Part shown: positions 23,413 to 33,513 of the stretch, piece by piece | Numbering within the stretch: position 1 is the stretch's first letter | Layout: every line of letters starts with the position of its first letter | Position numbers and translations under genes: made by a program | NCBI GenBank assembly: GCA_946406115.1 | Contig: OX291552.1 | Coordinates: 8,752,836 to 8,816,835, forward strand | Reading direction: 5' to 3' | DNA from: Apoda limacodes | Taxonomy: Eukaryota; Arthropoda; Insecta; Lepidoptera; Limacodidae | DNA length: 64,000 bases | The notes under the pieces: model-generated | The model's database searches: none | Seen by the model: the letters and a program-made list of their open reading frames with translations, nothing else | What the model was told of the DNA's origin: nothing

Positions 23413-23473
23413 GGGTTTCAATCGGCGTGGAAAGCCGGGTAGACCCGGCCGTGACTCAGGGGCTTCGCGGTGA
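23413..23473 (+). CDS. Terminal exon of host gene (Arg/Gly-rich C-terminus)
   Basis: Acceptor TTGCTTTCAG at 23,412. The first G completes the arginine split at 20,822, followed by GFNRRGKPGRPGRDSGASR and a TGA stop at 23,471-23,473. The GC-rich coding run stands out from the AT-rich surroundings. The joined C-terminus (AYRGPYRGFNRRGKPGR) is RG-rich, a feature common in RNA-binding proteins, but that is only a hint. The protein is not recognised. Confidence 0.7.
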
Positions 23474-24235
23474 CACGTGCACGCCACGCCTCTGCCCCCT
23501 GCCGCATAGCGTGACCTTTTTGCACCTAGCCCCCCGCGCCCTCTAAGTAGTAATTATCTCAATTCCCTATTTCTTAGTAAATATTTTTACAGATCCAGTC
23601 ATTTTTTAAACATTCAACGTTATTTAATTTTTCATTTACGTTATTTAGAGTCTATGACCAATTTCAATCTTAAATTTATGTGCTTAGAGTTTTATTTCAT
23701 AAGTATTCAACGGTTCATATATACTGTATTGTACAGTCAAGATCAGATAGTGTTAAAAAAGTTTTTTTGTGCTTCAATAACTTTCTTTTTTTATTTTTAT
23801 GACTATACTATTTGCAGTAAAAAAAGTTTGTTTTTCGTACTATTCCTAGTAAAGAATTTACTTAAAAAACCGATCTCATAGTACATTTACGTAAAAAAAT
23901 ACTACTTTCGAATATTTTCATAAATAACACTATCGTTCTTCCTGTAACAAACTTATTCTAAAAGTCCACGTTTTGTACAAAAAAAATGTGACGTCTATAT
24001 ATCTGAAAGATGTTTCAAAATTTCTGTACGCTTTCGAAACATGTTTCGAAAATTTAGGATTTAATTTATTTTCACTTATTATTTTATTAACTAGTTTGAT
24101 AAGAAGTTTCTAAATTATAGTTTAATTTTAATTTAATTAAGTTTCTATATTATATTATTACTAAATTATATTATATTTCCATTATATTGCCAAAATGTCG
24201 CAAGCAATATCGTTTAAGGGTTAAATAAAAATAAA
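23474..24235 (+). other. Probable 3'UTR with poly(A) signals
   Basis: A GC-rich start (to about 23,545) is followed by AT-rich sequence with two overlapping AATAAA hexamers at about 24,224-24,235. Ordinary signals such as these occur by chance in AT-rich DNA, so the true end of the transcript is unknown. Confidence 0.35.
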
Positions 24236-24545
24236 TAGAAAATTCCGCATAATCGGCATCAATGATAAAATGAACAAAGTGATTGCATATATGAGCCATT
24301 GTCTGATCAATGTTTCCGTAAGCGCAACTCCGCGTTTCTATACACTTATCAATCAGTGTGCATAACTGGAACTCTGTATTCAAGTCTACTAATAGAACAA
24401 TCAATATAGTAATTTTCTGCAGAAACACCCGTAAGAACAATATTTCTTTATAAACTGTTAGAGGAGTTATATACATCATTAAACCACAAAAATCAGTTCT
24501 ATAGCAGCTTACTACGTATATAAAAGTACAGTTTCTTACTTTCAC
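24171..24545 (-). CDS. Orphan 124-residue ORF, uncertain
   Basis: The longest minus-strand ORF outside the retrotransposons in the left 25 kb. It is hydrophobic and Cys-rich (KITILIVLLVDLNTEF, HICNHFVHFIIDADY), somewhat like part of an insect chemoreceptor, but no diagnostic motif is visible and no splice partners were found. It overlaps the supposed 3'UTR of the plus-strand gene. Chance in AT-rich DNA is a real possibility. Confidence 0.15.
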   Translation of the reverse strand: MKVRNCTFIYVVSCYRTDFCGLMMYITPLTVYKEILFLRVFLQKITILIVLLVDLNTEFQLCTLIDKCIETRSCAYGNIDQTMAHICNHFVHFIIDADYAEFSIYFYLTLKRYCLRHFGNIMEI

Positions 24546-24894
24546 TGCATATTTGATTTATATGCAGACTTATGCTCAACCTTTCGCTAAATTAAACTCC
24601 TAGATAGTTCGTACTCTTTACTAGTTTAAGTGATCTGTCTACGAATCTAATTCGCTGGGGCCAGTTAATATTCAGACCTTTCATCATCATCATTACTGTT
24701 CTAGTCGGTGATAAGGTCATTTTATTGTCTTTGCACCATTAGACTATTCGGTCGATTTCTAATTTTCTTTCAAGTACTATCAAGTTCTAATCGGCTATTT
24801 GCTTCGACGATGATGACCTTATCAACGGCGAAAGCAATTTCGTTTGAATTTTCATTCATACATCAAAGACTAAACACAACTGTTGTACTCATGT

Positions 24895-25215
24895 GGTCTC
24901 CTTTGTGATTCGAGAGGTTCGAGGTGATCGTACACCATCTGGCTGTAGCTCTCTTTCCTTCTTGCACCTTTAATAGCTTCTAGCTTCTCATCTCTCCACC
25001 TACGCTTCACGTGGCGCAGAGCAGATTCGGCATTGGCTTCGACTGGGTGTGCGCTACGTGTAAGTACGCCCATCCCTATCTTAGTTGAAAAAGATCGCTC
25101 ACAAACCGGACAAGGCCTCTCACCCAGAAGAGACCGACTAGCAGCGGTGGCCCCGGGCCGAGCGGCAAAGATGGGGTGGACCGATATCCCCGGCTCCTGT
25201 AAAAAGCCGGGGCGA
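24895..25215 (-). pseudogene. R2-clade-like LINE fragment: N-terminal zinc finger
   Basis: Read on the minus strand: GERPCPVCERSFSTKIGMG, then SAHPVEANAESALRHVKRRW and RDEKLEAIKGARRKES. A CPxC finger followed by AHP and a charged helical stretch is typical of the N-terminus of R2/R4/NeSL-like LINEs; here the first histidine position of the C2H2 pattern appears lost. The remaining ORF is missing. A perfect 8-bp hairpin lies just upstream (25,188-25,212). Family call is tentative. Confidence 0.5.
25188..25212. other. Perfect 8-bp hairpin
   Basis: CCCCGGCT (25,188-25,195) and AGCCGGGG (25,205-25,212) enclose a 9-base loop. It sits near the 5' side of the R2-like fragment and may be a remnant of a structured 5' RNA, or chance. 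Confidence 0.6.
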
Positions 25216-25547
25216 CCTAATTCTTTCTCTTAATTAGTGCCAGCAAATAAGTCTCATCCCCGCATGATCGAGGTGCTAGCCCGATCACAAGGGTTCGCCC
25301 ATGACAGTCGCAATGGGCCCAACCGAAGTCAGTCATTGAACTTAGGGAATCCGCCGGTACTGGTGACGGCGAAACATATCCAACAGAGCAAGTCACACTA
25401 GGATTGAGTCTTAATCTCGATCAAATGCTGCGCACACCCCAATTAGGAGAATCCTGGGACAAGCCTGATCCGCGATTGTGCCGTCGAGGGATTGTGTACA
25501 GTTCGGCAGCACATTAACAGATGGAAATACGCATTCGTCTCGGTATT

Positions 25548-25815
25548 CGTTCTTCAGAGAACCGTAATGGAGAGTGCGTGTTGGAGTTAGTGCATATGAT
25601 AAGTTTTTGCCCTTCAGTGCTTTTAGCACCCTTTTTGGGTGGCGTAAGTGTGGGTCAATTGTTTAGCTGAATTTAAAATAGCAGGAAATAAGGTAAAAGT
25701 CTACGCCGGAACCTTTAACGTGCGCACACGCGTAGTAGCGGTCACTGTTACTCGCATTAGCCGCAGGTAGGCTGTCTCTACGCAGTCTTTCTGAGTGACC
25801 GTACATCTGACATTA
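25548..25815 (-). pseudogene. Eroded B-family R1-clade piece (EN and knuckle region)
   Basis: CGTTCTTCAGAGAACC, AATGGAGAGTGCGTGTTGGA and TAGTAGCGGT match the endonuclease coding part of element B (35,583-35,790) with many changes. A second short match (GGCTGTCTCTACGCAGTC, about 25,769) corresponds to the CCHC knuckle part of ORF1. The two are joined directly, so the intervening ORF1/ORF2 border has been lost. No usable frame is left. Confidence 0.65.
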
Positions 25816-25851
25816 TGGACAGTATATCACCTGCAGTATACCAGTATACCA

Positions 25852-26400
25852 TATGCAGGGGAGGGTGCCTTTCACGGTCATGGAATTTGATTTTGTCGAT
25901 GAAAATCCGAGTCGGTTTCTAACACCCCATTCAGACACCGCTTGTAGCTTTGTCAGGGCGTGTCGTTCAATTATTGCCCTTGAAGGGGCTCCATCTCATT
26001 CTGACATCTGCGTAGGCCACCATAGAAACTCAGACTGGTAAAGGCAGTTTCAGTGCGTCATCAAGTAGGAGATTCCACAGGGTTGGACCGTGACCCAAGC
26101 CTTAGGGGCAGCCCATCGTTGATGGCTTCCACACCACCTAGTTGCAGACAAGTAGACCAGTACGTCTATTTGTAAAGTAGCTGTCGAGGATTCGGTATAT
26201 CTTTGGAAAGCATCCGTACTGTTTGGCCTTCATAAGTATCATCGGCAACTAGGCGTTGTCGAAGGCCGCGGCAAATGTCGAACGTGATGAGCTGGACGTA
26301 GGTCTCCAACGAGTTCGATATTTGGTCATTAATAGTATTAAGTGCTGTCGTAGTAAACCTGCCTTCCGTCAAACATGCCAAGAACATGTCATGCATCTCG
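25852..26400 (-). pseudogene. Eroded E-family R1-clade RT fragment
   Basis: Aligns by eye with 63,535-63,995 of element E1 along its whole length (TTTCACGGTCATGGAATTTG; GGAGATTCCACAGGGTTGGA; CATCCGTACTGTTTGGCCTT), but with many substitutions and frame breaks. This makes it one of the oldest R1-clade pieces here. Confidence 0.7.
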
Positions 26401-26786
26401 TCAAAGTCAAAGTCCAAGTCAAAGTCAAAATCAAAATCAAAATGGTTTATTCAAATAAGGATTTTACAATCACTTTTGAATCGTCAAAGTTACAAAATAT
26501 TATTTTTTAAACCCTCCCATCTTCCCGCCGGTTCACAATGTTGTTGATTTCTACCGAGAAGAATCCGGCAAGAAACTCGATAGTTACTCTTTTAAAAACA
26601 ATAATACAAATAAACTAAAAATACAATTAATGTTTTAAATAAAAAAATTTTAGCCGTACAATTTTATGTTATGTCCATTTTAATTTGGTTTGCCTATGCA
26701 TCCTGTAATTGAGCATCATCAGTTCCAATATAATCCTCTGAAATATTGTAGTATGCCTTTTTACAAAGTACTTGCTTGATAAAAGA

Positions 26787-27101
26787 TTAAAATTTACTTA
26801 TTGATAGATTTTGAATTTTATTGGGAACTTTGTTGTAAAAGTGTATACATTGCCCCATAAAAGAGTTACTTATTTTGGGTAGACGTGTATCATGCACCAA
26901 CAGCTTATTTTTACTTTTAGTATTTACTTTGTGAACGTCACTTTTCTTGCTGAAATTATTGATATTTTTATGTACATATAAAAGATTTTCATATATGTAC
27001 TGCGACACTAAAGTTAAAATTTTTACTTCCCTAAACCTATCCCTGAGAGATATCCTAGATCCTAATTTATATATAGCACGAATTGCCTTTTTTTGTAACA
27101 A
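26787..27101 (-). pseudogene. Jockey-type ORF2 C-terminal region
   Basis: 104 residues of post-RT sequence (RAIYKLGSRISLRDRF; NSFMGQCIHFYNKVPNKI) of the element at 26.4-27.95 kb; the frame is separate from the RT frame at 27,461-27,950 because of indels between about 27,100 and 27,460. Confidence 0.65.
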
Positions 27102-27460
27102 AAATATTGTATTTACATCAGCAGCGCTATGGAAATCAACTATGGAAATAGCTAAAATATACTAATTTTGCAGTGTCGACATCGGTCAATTGTCTTATTT
27201 TCTTGATCGCATACACAGCAAAGCTAAGTTTTTTGGCTAGGTTATGAATATGAGGACCCCATTGAAGTTTGGAGTCCAGCGTTATGCCAAGAAAGACTGT
27301 TGAATCAACAAGTTCTAATTGCTCGCCATTAATATTAATACATGTCTGTCTCTGACTAACATTTGGTAATGTAAATTTAACACATTTGGTTTTTTTTTCA
27401 TTAAAGTAACAAATTATTAGCGTTAAACCAATTTACAATTTTAGAAAGGGAATTATTTAA

Positions 27461-27950
27461 TTAATTATAATATGTCTGTCGTCTCTTAACTTTAAAAAGC
27501 AAAGAGGTGTCATCAGCAAATAAGACAATGTCATGGTTTTTTACATGATATGGGAGATCATTAATGTAAATAAGAAATAGAAAAGGACCTAAAATTAAGC
27601 CCTGAGGGACTCCCATAGTGACTGCTGATCCCGGAGATCTTTCACCGTTGACATCTATTTTCTGTACTCTCCTACTCGTATAGGATGTCAAAAGGTCGAG
27701 AGCTTTGCCTCTAATACCATAGTGATGTAGCTTCCTGATGAGATTTTCATGCCTTAGATAAATCACAAAACACTCCAAGGGCGTCATGCGAATCCTCCCA
27801 GGCGTTATATATATTTTTTAATAGTGCCACTCCTGCATCGGTTGTGGAACGGCCTTTCATTAAGCCAAACTGTTTACTACTAAGTAGCTCATTAATACAG
27901 AAATGGCTTAACATTTGACAAAGTATGATTTTTCCAAAAACCTTTTTTCG
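27461..27950 (-). pseudogene. Jockey-type RT domain
   Basis: Palm and finger motifs as described for the element: KGRSTTD, then SRRVQKIDVNGERSPGSA, GVPQGLILGPFLFLIYIND and FADD. A frameshift near 27,780 splits GVFCDLSKA from the downstream frame (ECFVIYLRHENLIRKLHHYG). Confidence 0.75.
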
Positions 27951-27952
27951 TC

Positions 27953-28125
27953 ACCTGGCGACTTCCAAGCATGCTTGGAATTGGCATGTTTTAGCTGTAA
28001 ACCCATCTACGCCCGGGGCTGTGTTCGTGAGATCAGCGATAATCCTGCCGACTTCGTCGCGGCTTGCAGCCGGGAGTTGGTCGAGGTGGCATCAGACACA
28101 TCAGACGCCTAGACACCTTGCCGAA
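27953..28125 (-). pseudogene. R1-clade RT scrap (start of RT)
   Basis: Minus-strand reading SRDEVGRIIADLTNTAPGVD and GFTAKTCQFQACLEVA matches the first RT block of the R1-clade families here (compare GRIIGSMPNTAPGMD in D1). Only about 60 codons survive; the family cannot be assigned. Confidence 0.6.
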
Positions 28126-29752
28126 TGGCAGTTATGGCGGCTATTTCGCCAATGTAAATAGTATGCCGACCGAAAGACCCTGCCTGGTCCACTACAACTC
28201 TCCCAGGACCTTGCAGTGATCGACGGCCGCAATCGAGCCGCTGTCAGTTGTAATATACGGCGGGCGCTTGAACCTGCCCTTGACTGTCATGGTGCGTGAC
28301 CTATTGGCTGTAAATTTCAGTTTGTTTCTTTTACCCCACTGAGTCAGTTCGTTCATGACAGCCATGGCCTTGCGCTTAATGTCCGCCCGTGAGGACGCCT
28401 CAATTGCGACCGTCAAATCATCTGCGTATGCCACCATGCTGACACCCGCGGGCATCGGCAGCTTCAGGGCATCATCAAGTAGGATGTTCCATAATGTGGG
28501 TCCGAGCAGGGATCCCTGGGGACAGCCCATCGTCGCAACCTTCCACACCACCCGACGATCGGCGAAGAAGCCTGTACGGCGTCGCAAGAAGTAGCCCACT
28601 TATATACGGTATATATTTGGCGGGCATCCACTTTGCTTCACCTTTAGCAAAATCATCGGCCACCAGGCATTATCGAAGGCCCCGGCGATGTCAAGAAAGA
28701 TCAACTGCACATATTTCTCTAATGAATCGCTTCAATCAGCTTTATCGCGTTTAGTGCAGTTTAGAGTACACAAAATGATAAGCCGCTCCAGTATTTTGCC
28801 TAGAACAGAGAGCAAAGTGAGCAGCCTATACGCTTTCGGGTCCGTCAGCGGTTGGTCGTTACCCTTTGGCAGAAAAACTAGCGTTCCCGTTTTCCATATG
28901 TCCGGAAACACGCCTTCCGACAGGCACGCGCAGAACATGAAGTGCATTTCTGCACCAGCAACTTTCCATGCATGCCTGATAATTCTGGCAGTGAGTCCGT
29001 CCATACCCGGAGCGGTATTTGGCAAGGAACCTATGATCTTTTACAAGTCTTCACGACTGGGTAATGTCGAATCTTTGCCTTGTGCACGCAACTGCGAGTC
29101 TGACTTTCCGATGATAAATAGTATCCTGCTGGGGGTCGTCATCTGGGCAGAGTGCGTTCAGCAGACCAGTCATTGAAACCGCTATATCTGTAGAGTGTTC
29201 ACCTATAAGCTGGACTCCGTTAATGACGTTCCGAGGTGGACGTAAACGGCCGCTAGCAGCCTGATACGCCTGGCCCCATGGATCGTCATTACCGGATTCT
29301 GTTATTTTCCGGTAATATAGTAGCTTCGTGTCCTTCATAGTCTGCTTGTATTCCTGCCGTATTTGCTGAACTTGTCTAGATGAGGCGTCCACCACTCATA
29401 TCCTGCGAATTCCTTCTCCTTTCGCTGGCCCAAGCAATCGAATGCAGTATGTGACAGAATATTTGTGAATTGCTCACAGATGGCGCTGGCTGTGTTCCTA
29501 TTGTTGAGTCTGCCCACACGGGCGTGCAGAACGGAACAGAACCGGGTCCATTCCGCTCCTTTCTCGCGGAATTGTACGCTGTCGCCACTAACATTTGGCA
29601 ACTACCCCGAGTTGACAAAGTAAGATCAATGTTGGATGACCCGTTTGGTCCAGAGAAAGTAGGCGGTTGGTCACTTGCGTTGTGGATCATTACGGTTTGC
29701 AATAAAACTTTCCATATGGAGTCGCCTGTAATCCGTGTCCGCCCCTCTGCTC
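28126..29752 (-). mobile_element. R1-clade element D0 (family D, truncated at both ends)
   Basis: Minus-strand remnant from mid-endonuclease to mid-RT: HNASDQPPTFSGPNGSSNID (29,660s), FAGYEWWTPHLDK linker, DPWGQAYQAASGRLRPPRNV, NTAPGMDGLTARIIRHAWK, then GCPQGSLLGPTLWNILLDDA and VAYADDLTVAIEASS. The YADD box is intact, but RT segments are deleted (the motif A block around FDNAW is split near 28,600-28,730) and frames are broken at least five times. It is closest to D2. The 5' end is fused inside the endonuclease to F0 near 29,755; the 3' end stops at 28,126 in the RT thumb. Confidence 0.8.
28192..28732 (-). pseudogene. D0 RT palm fragment
   Basis: From the FDNAWWP region (about 28,660-28,680) through GCPQGSLLGPTLWNI and VAYADDLTVAIEASS to HCKVLGEL. 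Frame continuity is lost around 28,600 and 28,740. Confidence 0.7.
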
Positions 29753-30165
29753 AAATCTCTCAATCCGTCTATTCCAGGGCTGTTGTTAGGGAGAAAGCCA
29801 ATGATTCTATCGAGGGTTCCTACGTCCACTGCTGTTGTTAGCAAGCCGGATGGGAGCAGGCATGCCGCTGTCCTCACTTGTGTGTGGTAATCAGTCTCCC
29901 TCACTCTGCTGTCATCCGGTAGTAGGGCACTGAGCATTTTGTCTATGGCCTCCTGGGTGGTGGTCGCGGTTTCGCCGTTGAATTTGATGGCGCTGATAAC
30001 GTTTGGCGGTAGTCTCGTGCGCGTCGTGGTTTCTTTATATTCCAGTCCCCAGGGGACGTAATTACCCATATCGGCCAGTTTTTGGAAATGGTCTGTCTGT
30101 GCTTGTTCGACAGCTTTCCTGTATTTGGCTCTCGCCCTGTGCCATTCCTCTTTCACTATTTCCAC
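29671..30165 (-). pseudogene. F0-D0 chimeric ORF
   Basis: A 164-residue open frame that starts in the F0 EN-RT linker (ARAKYRKAVEQAQTDHFQKL), passes NNSPGIDGL and then, across the fusion at about 29,755, switches to D-family endonuclease residues (RGADTDYRRLHMESFIANRN). The join is in frame. It is one of several in-frame element fusions in the array; no reason to think it is expressed. Confidence 0.6.
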
Positions 30166-30840
30166 TTCCTGCCCTTGCTTTTAACGTTCCCTCTGCCATT
30201 TACGCCTCATTTTTCAATTCTCCCTGCGTAGTTGGTCCAGTCTGTCGCTCCACCATACATGCTTTTTGTCCTTTTTTTGTTTTCGGACTCCCGGGCACTC
30301 ACTCGCTGTCCTTACAAGTATATCGGTAAGTTTTTCCGCATATACATTCGCATTCTTCCTATCATCCAGTCTTCCCATACCTTGCTGTACGGTTAGGTGA
30401 AAACCTTCCCAGTCGATCCCGCGGTCTCTGAAACGCACTGCCAGTTCGGGTTCGGTTCCAGGTCTACTTTGCTCGGACTGACTCGTCCTGTTCAGGTCCA
30501 CAGTAAAGACAATCATTTGATGGTCGCTGCTGCTTGCCCCTTCTATTACTTGCCAGTTTTTAATGGGACAGTTTTGGGTCGCCAGAGTGACGTCTATGTT
30601 GGAGTGTCCGTTTGGTCCGTAAAACGTGTACGGCTGTCCTGCTTGGTTCACAACATCCAAGTTGTGCCCCATTACAAACCCTTCCACGAGAGTGTTCCTT
30701 GCAGAGGCTTCGTGTCCCCTTTCTGTGTAGTGGCGCTCCTCAGAGTGCCACATGGGGGAATGTGTATTAGTGTCGATGCACAGGATGACCCGTTCTCCCT
30801 TGATTTTTTCCAGAACCCTGTCCAGGTGGTGCAGGTGCGG
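29760..30840 (-). mobile_element. R1-clade element F0 (family F, truncated at both ends)
   Basis: Runs from the middle of the endonuclease (HSPMWHSEERHYTERG, 30,750) through GPNGHSNIDVTLATQ, SSSDHQMIVF, HVWWSDRLDQLRRENWK-like linker and VPWGLEYKETTTRTRLPP to NNSPGIDGL at the start of RT. It is almost identical to F2 in the shared linker (FNGETATTTQEAIDKMLSAL in both). The 5' end is cut inside the endonuclease where the 3' end of E0 begins (30,841); the 3' side is fused to D0. Confidence 0.8.
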
Positions 30841-31535
30841 TTAGGGACATCCCTCCACCACCCATGGTCCTTCCCACCTTTTGGCATAACGGACCGAATC
30901 TCGGGAGATTGACGTGGTACTTGCTCAGGGCTCTTTCCCACATTCACTATTCTTGACTCCCTACAAATAATCTTTATTTCCGTCTCATTCTCTTTTTCAC
31001 TTCTCCCCAACTGGGGCGTGAGCAGATACAGTACTTCGGCTTCTCCAGGCTGGGCTACTAATGTTATCCGACAGTGTAAAGCTCCCTCCGCTCGTGCCAT
31101 GCGTGCGCGAAGGTCTTCAGCAGTTTAAAATTGCAGTCGTTTGCCACAAGGTCCGTGTGATATATGGGGCCGATGGCCTCCCTATTCAACTTGGCAAACA
31201 TTGCGGTGCACTCCTCTTCGTAAAGCACGCACTCCCACAACACGTGGTCTCGCGATTCGATGGGGGGCTCCGCAGGGGCAGATTGTGACTCACTGAGGGT
31301 TATACGGTGTAGACGTCCATTAAAACAGCCATGACCGGTGAGCAGCAGTGAGACAACATAATCCGGCTCAAGCCAGTGCGACTTCAGTCGGTCGGCAATA
31401 CTTGGTAGGAAGCTGAAAAGCTCCCTTCCGTCTTCGCTGGCTTCTCATCTCTCATGCCATTGGGAAACAACAACTGGGCGCTCTGACCGCGCGTTTCAAA
31501 TTTCTGCGCTCCTTGTTGGTCAGCCCTGTACGTCT
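30841..31535 (-). mobile_element. R1-clade element E0 (family E, 3' end only)
   Basis: The 3'UTR (30,841-31,065) matches E1 62,451-62,700 closely (GGACCGAATCTCGGGAGAT, ACTATTCTTGACTCCC), followed by the ORF2 C-terminus with the CxC-H-C finger region (31,200-31,260) and LKSHW/DY block. The 3' terminus reads ATGTCCCTAA on the element strand. 5'-truncated at about 31,535, directly joined to C1. Confidence 0.8.
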
Positions 31536-32090
31536 CATAATCGGGTTGAACCCAGTCCGCTTTTAGGCGCATCCGTACGTCCGGGAAGAAACGGAACAGC
31601 TCTCTCCCGTTGCTCGACCGCGACCATCTCTCCTGCCATGGTGTCTGCCCATATGCCCCGCCGTTTCACGCCCATCTCCGCCTTAGTGGCGCAGTTTTTT
31701 GTAGCTATTGTTCTGCATGCCTTCTTCAATTCAAGATCTGCCGGAAGCACTCCCGTCAGAACGGGGAGGACGTCAGTGCTCGTGGACCTGTAGGCCTTAG
31801 TAAGCAGGACCAATGCTGGTCTCTGTCCGCGAAGGAGCGCGCTACGAACCACATGAACAGCGACGCGCTCCGACCAACATGCCAAAACCAAAAGGCCCAC
31901 CCGGCGTCCGCTGAAGTAATCCGCCAACATACGGTATATGTTTGGCAGAAAACCCCCCTGTTTTGCCTTGAGCAAGATCATGGGACACCACGCGTTGTCG
32001 AAGGCACCCGATATGTCCAGAAGGATAAGGTGCACGTATCATCCTTCTATACTTTGCTCTGGTTTCATGAAACTCCTTCCTTGCTTCCAC
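31535..32090 (-). pseudogene. C1 RT remnant
   Basis: After the linker (KEFHETRAKYRRMI) the sequence jumps to YVHLILLDISGAFDNAWCPM (motif A), so the first RT blocks are gone. Near 31,880 it jumps again from SGRRVGLLV to VHVVRSALLRGQRPALVLL, removing the GCPQGS and YADD blocks. No polymerase activity is possible. Confidence 0.75.
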
Positions 32091-32129
32091 TTCTGCACTT
32101 CCTCCAGATTTTCGGGTTCTCTACCATAT

Positions 32130-33089
32130 TCATATCTTCTTACACTGTTCTTTTCGCATTGCATCTAATGCCGGCGTCCACCATTCATAACCTTTATTTC
32201 TCGTTTCCCTTTTCATACCAATCGTCTCTTGCGCTGCTCGTATACTAACGTCCGTAAACTTTATGCTCAGTGTGGACGCAGGCCTGTCCATTCTTAGGTT
32301 ACCCATTCGTTCATGTATAGTCGATTCGAAGCGGTCCCAGTCAACCCCGCGGTCCCGAAAGGCCACAGGATCTCCGACCGGCTCAGCGCGTGGCGAGTGC
32401 GAGCGATTGTGTACCGTGTCTGCAGTGTACATAAAAATGCGGTGATCGCTTGTGCTGATATCACTGTGCACTGTCCAGTCTGTTCTATGAATGCCACGCG
32501 TTGACAGTGTGAGGTCTACGTTGGACTCACCATTCGGGCCACAGAACGTAGACGGTTGGTTCTCCCTGTTTTGGATTTTTAGCCTTCTGCTGAGAATAAA
32601 ATCCTCCATTCTGTTTCTCCGGTGGGTCGTGTCGGGTCCTCTGTCGGTGTACTGACGTGGGGTGCAGTACCACATCGGGGAGTGGGCATTGCTGTCCAAG
32701 CCTATTAGCACTTGCTTCCCCTTCAGTACATCCATAACGCGACTTAAGTGCTGTAGATGAATGTCTATGTCGTGGCAGTATTTAAAGTATGCCGAGATTA
32801 TATACAGGTCGGATTGGCCGTACTCAAGGTAACAGCATACGCAGTATGCGTTACTGAGGTCCTGGAGCACAGCGCAGCGTACATTCGAATTGAATAGATA
32901 AATTCCCGCCTTTGCCCTTTCCCCACACTGGATAATCGTTATCCTTTCGCCAACGGTTGGTACAAAGCAGTTCTGCTCTTGAACCAAGGCGATGTCCAGG
33001 TCCAGGTCTTTGGCTATGGCGGGAAGCTCTTTGGTGGCTTGTGCTGCACTGGCGAGGTTTATTTGACCAATTATAAGGCTTTTAGCCAT
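32130..33089 (-). pseudogene. C1 ORF2 N-terminal part: APE-type endonuclease
   Basis: A 319-codon open frame starting MAKSLIIGQINLASAAQATK, with VLIGLDSNAHSPMW, FCGPNGESNVDLTLSTRG and STSDHRIF, the usual catalytic blocks of LINE APE endonucleases, and the linker YEWWTPALDAMRKEQCKK. This is the longest uninterrupted endonuclease frame in the window. The start codon overlaps the ORF1 stop (ATGGCTAA). It breaks just after the linker, where an internal deletion starts. Confidence 0.85.
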
Positions 33090-33309
33090 TATTAGTCATA
33101 TAAACGCAGCGTTGTTCCGCGTAGATATGCGCCGGACATGACGTATCCATGGTGTTGTGCGTGTGGGCATCCTTTTTCTCAAATCTTTTGCACGTCGCGC
33201 AGCAAGTTGTATCGGATTTGCAGGCATCTCTGCGGTGGACCTTTTCGCCGCACCTGCTGCAGGTTGCTTCCGCTGCCCGACAGAACTTCTCAGGGTGGCC
33301 GTAAAGTTA
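33090..33309 (-). pseudogene. C1 ORF1 C-terminal scrap
   Basis: The ORF1 frame can be read to CVYMTNNG and TAA at 33,082-33,084, overlapping the ORF2 ATG. The upstream knuckle coding is cut at the B junction. The 87-residue ORF at 33,096-33,359 in another frame runs across the junction and is meaningless. Confidence 0.55.
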
Positions 33310-33352
33310 CAGTTAGGGACAATTTGGCCCGCCACCAACCCATAGCCTTGCC

Positions 33353-33368
33353 CACCCACGTATGGGTG
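33353..33368. promoter_or_regulatory. 3'UTR hairpin shared by families B and F
   Basis: CACCCA-CGTA-TGGGTG, perfect 6-bp stem, about 40 bases from the element 3' terminus. The same hairpin stands at 48,653-48,668 in F2. R1/R2-type reverse transcriptases are known to recognise structured 3'UTRs, so this is a candidate recognition element. Confidence 0.5.
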
Positions 33369-33513
33369 ATAAAGACTTAAAAACGTTCACGTATCATAAT
33401 GAAACGGTCGCTACCTACGATCTAGCGGTCCAGCCCTCATTTGGCACAGACATTCACACACAAACCCTTGATCGCCGTCGTCCTTCAGCTAGTCCCATGT
33501 TCTGTTCTTTGTT

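Larger units (their letters stand above)
26401..27952 (-). mobile_element. 5'-truncated jockey-type LINE with TTTGAC-repeat tail
   Basis: Minus-strand RT runs from KVFGKIILCQMLSHFCINEL (27,950) through KQFGLMKGRSTTD, a frame break at about 27,780, GVPQGLILGPFLFLIYINDL and LFADDTSLLF. The C-terminal part at 27,101-26,787 carries KKAIRAIYKLG and ends KIQNLSISKF. A 3'UTR leads to a tail of TTTGAC/TTTGAT repeats (26,401-26,445 on the plus strand as GTCAAA units). The same family is present as an internal fragment at 2,914-3,328. Frameshifts make it inactive. Confidence 0.8.
31536..33309 (-). mobile_element. R1-clade element C1 (family C, internally deleted)
   Basis: Contains the end of ORF1 (knuckles 2 and 3), a full endonuclease and a collapsed RT. 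The 5' end stops inside the first CCHC knuckle, where the 3' end of B begins (33,313). The 3' side is fused at 31,535 to E0 in the ORF2 C-terminus (MRLKADWVQPDYETY). It is therefore truncated at both ends and also lacks most of RT. Confidence 0.8.

Noticed and set aside
24171..24545. Possible chemoreceptor fragment
   Set aside because: Hydrophobic and Cys-containing, but no diagnostic motif and no neighbouring exons; kept only as a low-confidence ORF.
26401..26450. GTCAAA repeat as CRISPR or regulatory array
   Set aside because: It is the short simple-repeat 3' tail of the jockey-type element.
31610..32248. 212-codon plus-strand ORF and similar long plus-strand ORFs (28,688-29,176; 30,397-30,912; 45,237-45,743; 49,472-49,993; 58,276-58,773)
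   Set aside because: All are antisense shadows of retrotransposon ORF2 or ORF1 on the minus strand; no own motifs or start context.
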